Source: Actinomycetes bacterium
Lineage (GTDB): Bacteria; Actinomycetota; Acidimicrobiia; Acidimicrobiales; RAAP-2
DNA length: 64,000 nt
Assembly (NCBI GenBank): GCA_021806045.1
Contig: JAJZDI010000003.1
Coordinates: forward strand, 62,001 to 126,000
Direction: 5' to 3'
A program made the translations under genes and the position numbers. The first letter of the stretch is position 1. Every line of letters starts with the position of its first letter. Positions 60,780 through 64,000 of this stretch are shown piece by piece. The notes below the pieces were generated by a model that was given only the letters and a program-made list of their open reading frames with translations, had not been told where the DNA came from and did no database searches.

Positions 60780-61634
60780 ATGCACGCACACGACGGCAGC
60801 GACAGGCCACCAAACCGCCGGACGCGCACGGACGAGGGCACGGTCGAGGGCGGCTACCTGCTGGCCAACGCGGAGACCGGAGCTGCCGACCGGCTCGCCG
60901 CCATGTCCGAGATCTTCGACCCGGTCACCTTCCGGCACCTCCGGGCCAGGGGCATCGGGCCGGGATGGCGGTGCTGGGAGGTGGGCGCCGGCGGAACGAC
61001 GGTGGTGACCTGGCTGGCCGAAGCGGTCGGACCGGGAGGAACGGTGGTGGCCACCGACCTCGACACCTCGTTGCTCGAACCGGTGGCGGGTCCGAACGTC
61101 GACGTCCTACGCCACGACGTGGCCCGCGACCAGCCACCAGCGGGGCCGTTTGACCTGGTGCACGCCCGCCTGGTCCTGGTGCACGTCCCCGACCGCCGGC
61201 GGGCCCTCGAGGCAATGGCAGGCGCCCTCAAGCCCGGCGGGTGGCTGGTGGTGGAGGATGCCGACCCCGCCCTCCAGCCGCTCGCCTGCCCCGACATGGC
61301 GGGTCCGGACGAGGAGCTGGCCAACAAGGTCCGCTCGGCGTTCCGCACCCTGCTGGCCGGCCGGGGAGCGGACCTCGCCTACGGGCGCACGCTGCCCCGT
61401 TCCCTCCGGGAGGTCGGGCTGATCGATGTGGCTGCCGAGGGCTGGTTTCCCCTCACCCACCATCGCGCCGCCGACCTCGAACAGGCCACGGTCACCATGC
61501 TCCGCGCACAGCTGCGCACGTCCGGTCTCGTCGACGACGAGGAGATCGACCGGCACCTGGCCACGGTCGCCGCCGGTCGACTCGACCTGGCCCAGCCCCC
61601 GCTGATCAGCGCCTGGGGTCGCCGGCCCACCTGA
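60780..61634 (+). CDS. Class I SAM methyltransferase
   Basis: 284 residues. GGYLLANAETGAADRLAAMS, WRCWEVGAGGTTVVTWLAEAVGP (motif I), VVATDLDTSLLEPV, FDLVHARLVLVHVP and LKPGGWLVVEDAD. The arrangement is that of small-molecule methyltransferases (ubiquinone/menaquinone or polyketide-tailoring style). The ATG at 60780 is the first reasonable start. Substrate unknown; not linked to an operon. Confidence 0.85.
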   Translation: MHAHDGSDRPPNRRTRTDEGTVEGGYLLANAETGAADRLAAMSEIFDPVTFRHLRARGIGPGWRCWEVGAGGTTVVTWLAEAVGPGGTVVATDLDTSLLEPVAGPNVDVLRHDVARDQPPAGPFDLVHARLVLVHVPDRRRALEAMAGALKPGGWLVVEDADPALQPLACPDMAGPDEELANKVRSAFRTLLAGRGADLAYGRTLPRSLREVGLIDVAAEGWFPLTHHRAADLEQATVTMLRAQLRTSGLVDDEEIDRHLATVAAGRLDLAQPPLISAWGRRPT

Positions 61635-61649
61635 CGGGCGGCCCGTTCG

Positions 61650-61784
61650 TCAGCCTTCGGTCCGGCCCCGATCGTGGCGCCGCTTGCGCCACGGGCGTAG
61701 GGCGAACCACCAGATGCTCGCCATGGTCGCCAGCGTCCCGAGGACGGCGGCCGGCTTGGCAAGGCTCTTCGAGCGATCGGACAT
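61650..61784 (-). CDS. 44-residue small membrane protein
   Basis: MSDRSKSLAKPAAVLGTLAT, then MASIWWFALRPWRKRRHDRG and RTEG. A short polar N-terminus, one hydrophobic stretch (residues 11-29) and a dense basic C-terminus, which would place the C-terminus inside. Stop codons of this gene and the methyltransferase are 13 bases apart (convergent). No homology recognised. Coding confidence comes from the coherent membrane-peptide pattern only. Confidence 0.5.
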   Translation of the reverse strand: MSDRSKSLAKPAAVLGTLATMASIWWFALRPWRKRRHDRGRTEG

Positions 61785-61870
61785 GGGACGACGTTAGCCC
61801 TCCCGGACCGGCACCCACCTGCGGGAGCAGGGATCGCATCGCCTGCCCACCCGAGTTCTTCGACATTTCA

Positions 61871-61898
61871 TAGACAGGCCATATGTGGCCCTTAGGTT
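61871..61898 (+). promoter_or_regulatory. htrA-type gene promoter with operator in its spacer
   Basis: TAGACA, 16 bases, TAGGTT (61871-61876 and 61893-61898). The spacer holds GGCCA-TATG-TGGCC (61877-61890), an inverted repeat where a repressor would block polymerase. Confidence 0.5.
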
Positions 61899-61917
61899 CG
61901 GGGCGCACCATGTCCGC

Positions 61918-63222
61918 ATGACCGAGTACCCCCCACGACCAGCCGGCGACGGGGCAGGCGATCCCGCCGGCGGACACCAGGTTGACCCCATCTCGCTCCC
62001 GCCGGGTACCCCGGCACCGGCCGCACCGGCAGCGGGTGCACTCCACCCGGCACAACCGGTCGATCCGGACTGGCGGTTCGCCGGCGGGGCCGATCCCCAC
62101 ACGCAGCCCCACCAGGCACTGCCGCCGGACGGCAGCGGCTGGGCCGCCCCGCCGGACGCCGGAGGTGGTCACGCCGGTTGGGCGCACGTGCCGGGAACCT
62201 GGCACGGCCAGGCGCCGTGGGCAGCGCCCTTCCACCTGGGCGCGCATGCTCCCGATACGCCTCCGGGAGCCGGCACGCCGGTCCCCCGCCACCGGGCCGG
62301 GCTGAAGACCACGGCCACACTGCTGGCAGCCGTGCTGGTCGGCGCGGCAGGTGGTGGTGCCGTCGTCGCCGCCACCCACGGCTCGAGCCCGACCACCACG
62401 CCAGTCACCCCCGTGAAAGTGGCCGCCACCCCCCCGTCCGCCGGGTCGTCGATGTCGATCTCGTCGATCGTGAAGTCCGTGTCGCCCGCCGTGGTCGAGG
62501 TCACCGACACCTTCGCCGGCGGCAGCGACGCCGGCACCGGCATGATCATCACCTCGTCCGGCGAGGTGCTGACCAACAACCACGTCATCGCCTACGGCGG
62601 CACGGTGACGGTCGCCCTGAACGGCTCCTCGACCCAGTTGCCGGCCACGGTGGTCGGCACCGACCCCGACAAGGATGTCGCCCTACTCCAGATCACCGGC
62701 GCCAGCGGCCTTCCCACGGTCACGTTCGGCAACTCGTCGGACGTGCAGGTCGGCGACCAGGTGGTGGCCATCGGCAACGCCTTGGCCCTGGGGACGAGCT
62801 CGTCGGTGACCTCCGGGATCATCTCGGCCACCAACCGCTCCATCACCGCCGGCACCAGCACGGGCAGCGGCACCGAGACCCTCACCGGGCTCCTGCAGAC
62901 CGACGCCCCCATCAACCCGGGCAACTCGGGCGGCCCTCTCCTCAACAGTGCCGGCCAGGTCATCGGGATGAACACGGCAGCGGCCGGCTCGACCTCGGGT
63001 TCGAGCGCCCAGAACATCGCCTTCGCCATCCCCTCCAATGAGCTGGTATCGCTGATCGCCGGACTCCGGACCGGCGGCGACGGGAGCCCCAACACCATCG
63101 CCGGCGCGGGTAGCTCCGGTGGCTACGGCTCGGGTGGCTACGGCTCAGGTGGCTACGGCTCGGGTGGCTACGGCTCGGGTGGCTACGGCTCGGGTGGCTA
63201 CGGCTACGGGGGCAGCTTCTGA
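61918..63222 (+). CDS. HtrA/DegP-like serine protease without a PDZ domain
   Basis: 434 residues. A cytoplasmic Pro/Gly/Ala-rich N-terminus (1-129) is followed by a membrane helix (131-151), then an extracytoplasmic trypsin-like domain with His222 (TNNHVIAYGG), Asp253 (DPDKDVALLQI) and Ser337 (INPGNSGGPLLN). S1C family. HtrA proteins usually carry one or two PDZ domains; here the protease domain ends near residue 395 and a Gly-Tyr-Gly-Ser repeat tail follows. Envelope protein quality control is the family role. Confidence 0.92.
   Translation: MTEYPPRPAGDGAGDPAGGHQVDPISLPPGTPAPAAPAAGALHPAQPVDPDWRFAGGADPHTQPHQALPPDGSGWAAPPDAGGGHAGWAHVPGTWHGQAPWAAPFHLGAHAPDTPPGAGTPVPRHRAGLKTTATLLAAVLVGAAGGGAVVAATHGSSPTTTPVTPVKVAATPPSAGSSMSISSIVKSVSPAVVEVTDTFAGGSDAGTGMIITSSGEVLTNNHVIAYGGTVTVALNGSSTQLPATVVGTDPDKDVALLQITGASGLPTVTFGNSSDVQVGDQVVAIGNALALGTSSSVTSGIISATNRSITAGTSTGSGTETLTGLLQTDAPINPGNSGGPLLNSAGQVIGMNTAAAGSTSGSSAQNIAFAIPSNELVSLIAGLRTGGDGSPNTIAGAGSSGGYGSGGYGSGGYGSGGYGSGGYGSGGYGYGGSF
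63118..63207. repeat. 15-bp tandem repeat, six copies
   Basis: GGTGGCTACGGCTCG-type units, six in a row (the last ends TAC), encoding GGYGS repeats at the protease C-terminus. Slippage would add or remove whole repeats. Confidence 0.95.
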
Positions 63223-63344
63223 CCGGCCCTCCCCGACCATCCGGTGGGCCGGCGCCATGACCGACCTACCGGGCTCCGGCGCCCCAACACGTTCGCCCCA
63301 ACCAGCCGGGAGCGGTTCCCCCGTCCGCTCCCGGCCCCCCCACT

Positions 63345-63376
63345 CGACGAGCCCCGCCTACCGGCGGGGCTCGTCG
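63345..63376. terminator. Bidirectional terminator between convergent genes
   Basis: Perfect 14-bp arms CGACGAGCCCCGCC / GGCGGGGCTCGTCG with a TACC loop. The SDR gene's TAG stop (63360-63358) lies at its left arm and loop, so the terminator overlaps the gene end. Confidence 0.8.
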
Positions 63377-64000
63377 GGCACCCGGTGGTGGACGCGCCCG
63401 GGGTCGGTCCTTCCCTCACACAGCTCGATCAGGTAGGCGCCAACCCAGGCCGGCGAGTTGAACGCCCCTCGTGCGCGCAGGTCGATGAACCGGTCGACGG
63501 CCGGGAAGCGCTCGGCCGGCTGGTCGCGGATGAGCGCCTGCATGGCGGTGTCGACGACACCGGGCGAGAGGGTGTGGGCCCGCAGCCCGAACCGGGCGCC
63601 CTCCAGCGCCAGCACCTCGGTCGCCTGGTCCACGGCCGCCTTCGACGCGCAGTACGGTGCCCATCCCTCATAGGGCGTCGTGGCCGCGCCGGAGCTGATG
63701 TTGACGACCACCCCGGCGCCGGGACGGTCACGCACGTGCCGCGCGAACGCCCGGGATCCGAGGAGGACGCCGGTGACGTTCACCGCCACCAACCTCGAGA
63801 CGGCCTCCGGATCGGCGTCGGCCAGAGGTCCCACCGGCTCGAGGAGCCCGGCGTTGTTCACCCACCAGTCGATACGGCCGAACGTGCCCACCACGCCGGT
63901 CACCAGCCGGTCGAGCACACCGGGATCGGTCACGTCGCCGGCCATCGGCACGCAGCGATCCTCGGCACCCGTAGGCACCGGCGGCTCGTTCCGGGCCAGG
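63358..64000 (-). CDS. SDR-family oxidoreductase, 5' end outside the window
   Basis: About 214 C-terminal residues. GRIDWWVNNAGLLEPVGPLA, RLVAVNVTGVLLGSRAFARH, catalytic Ser in VVNISSGAATTPYEG, Tyr-x3-Lys in APYCASKAAVDQATEVL, and LSPGVVDTAMQALIR. The dinucleotide-binding Gly motif would lie beyond the right edge. The start of the gene is not visible; an internal ATG at 63978 is not the true start. Substrate unknown. Confidence 0.88.
   Translation of the reverse strand, partial: LARNEPPVPTGAEDRCVPMAGDVTDPGVLDRLVTGVVGTFGRIDWWVNNAGLLEPVGPLADADPEAVSRLVAVNVTGVLLGSRAFARHVRDRPGAGVVVNISSGAATTPYEGWAPYCASKAAVDQATEVLALEGARFGLRAHTLSPGVVDTAMQALIRDQPAERFPAVDRFIDLRARGAFNSPAWVGAYLIELCEGRTDPGRVHHRVPDEPRR

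Overview
The window is very GC-rich, with short intergenic gaps, many 4-base start/stop overlaps (ATGA or GTGA) and frequent GTG starts. It carries a 27-codon bL37-type ribosomal protein gene, gatCAB, a PASTA-type Ser/Thr kinase, an F420-type LLM oxidoreductase, AurF-like and TetR genes, and many TANNNT -10 hexamers 6-8 bases from start codons (leaderless transcription). Together these point to an actinobacterium. Acidimicrobiia is my best guess from gene style, not proven. I saw no rRNA, tRNA, CRISPR array or insertion sequence.

Layout. 1-11.6 kb is housekeeping: metG (cut by the window edge), msrA, rsmI, a DUF192 gene, bL37, a glycerophosphodiesterase, an adenosine-kinase-like PfkB enzyme, pepN, a PAS-GGDEF-EAL protein and a GDT1-type cation exporter. 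12.6-19.8 kb is an accessory stretch: three toxin-antitoxin pairs (AbrB/VapC, BrnT-like/RHH, RHH/VapC) around a tyrosine recombinase, then an ECF sigma factor overlapping a membrane PASTA/DUF4232 gene. It ends with two tandem copies of a 191-residue protein that looks like a SepF domain fused to a sigma-region-2-like helical segment, separated by a zinc-ribbon ORF on the other strand. 20-23.4 kb is a glycosyltransferase / methyltransferase / alpha-alpha-barrel operon. 23.6-30 kb holds an acyl-CoA dehydrogenase, a MarR-MFS pair, an OafA-like acyltransferase with an SGNH domain, and a NifU-type scaffold.

30-34 kb is a tight four-gene set (LLM oxidoreductase, SCP2-type thiolase homologue, FabH-like synthase, nucleotidyltransferase). 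After a 767-base gap come a secreted DUF5666 protein, strong terminators, and a TetR-AurF pair with a double-palindrome operator over the tetR start codon. 38.5-43.7 kb holds gatCAB, an esterase, an SCP2-fold protein and a small unknown. 43.7-49.9 kb is one minus-strand series: PknB-like kinase, HIT-like protein, solitary D12-class DNA methyltransferase, SDR and MFS exporter. 50.2-64 kb holds two small unknown genes, a cysteine desulfurase / mnmA / ligA operon, a nitroreductase, an aldehyde dehydrogenase, an AMP-ligase with MFS partner, a methyltransferase, a 44-residue membrane peptide, an HtrA-type protease without a PDZ domain, and an SDR cut by the window edge.

The most unusual material is the accessory stretch. 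It has the SepF/sigma-like tandem pair with conserved leaderless promoters, a complete VapC reading frame with no normal start codon, a perfect 15-bp inverted repeat over its antitoxin start, and an in-frame TAG near the 5' end of the BrnT-like toxin.
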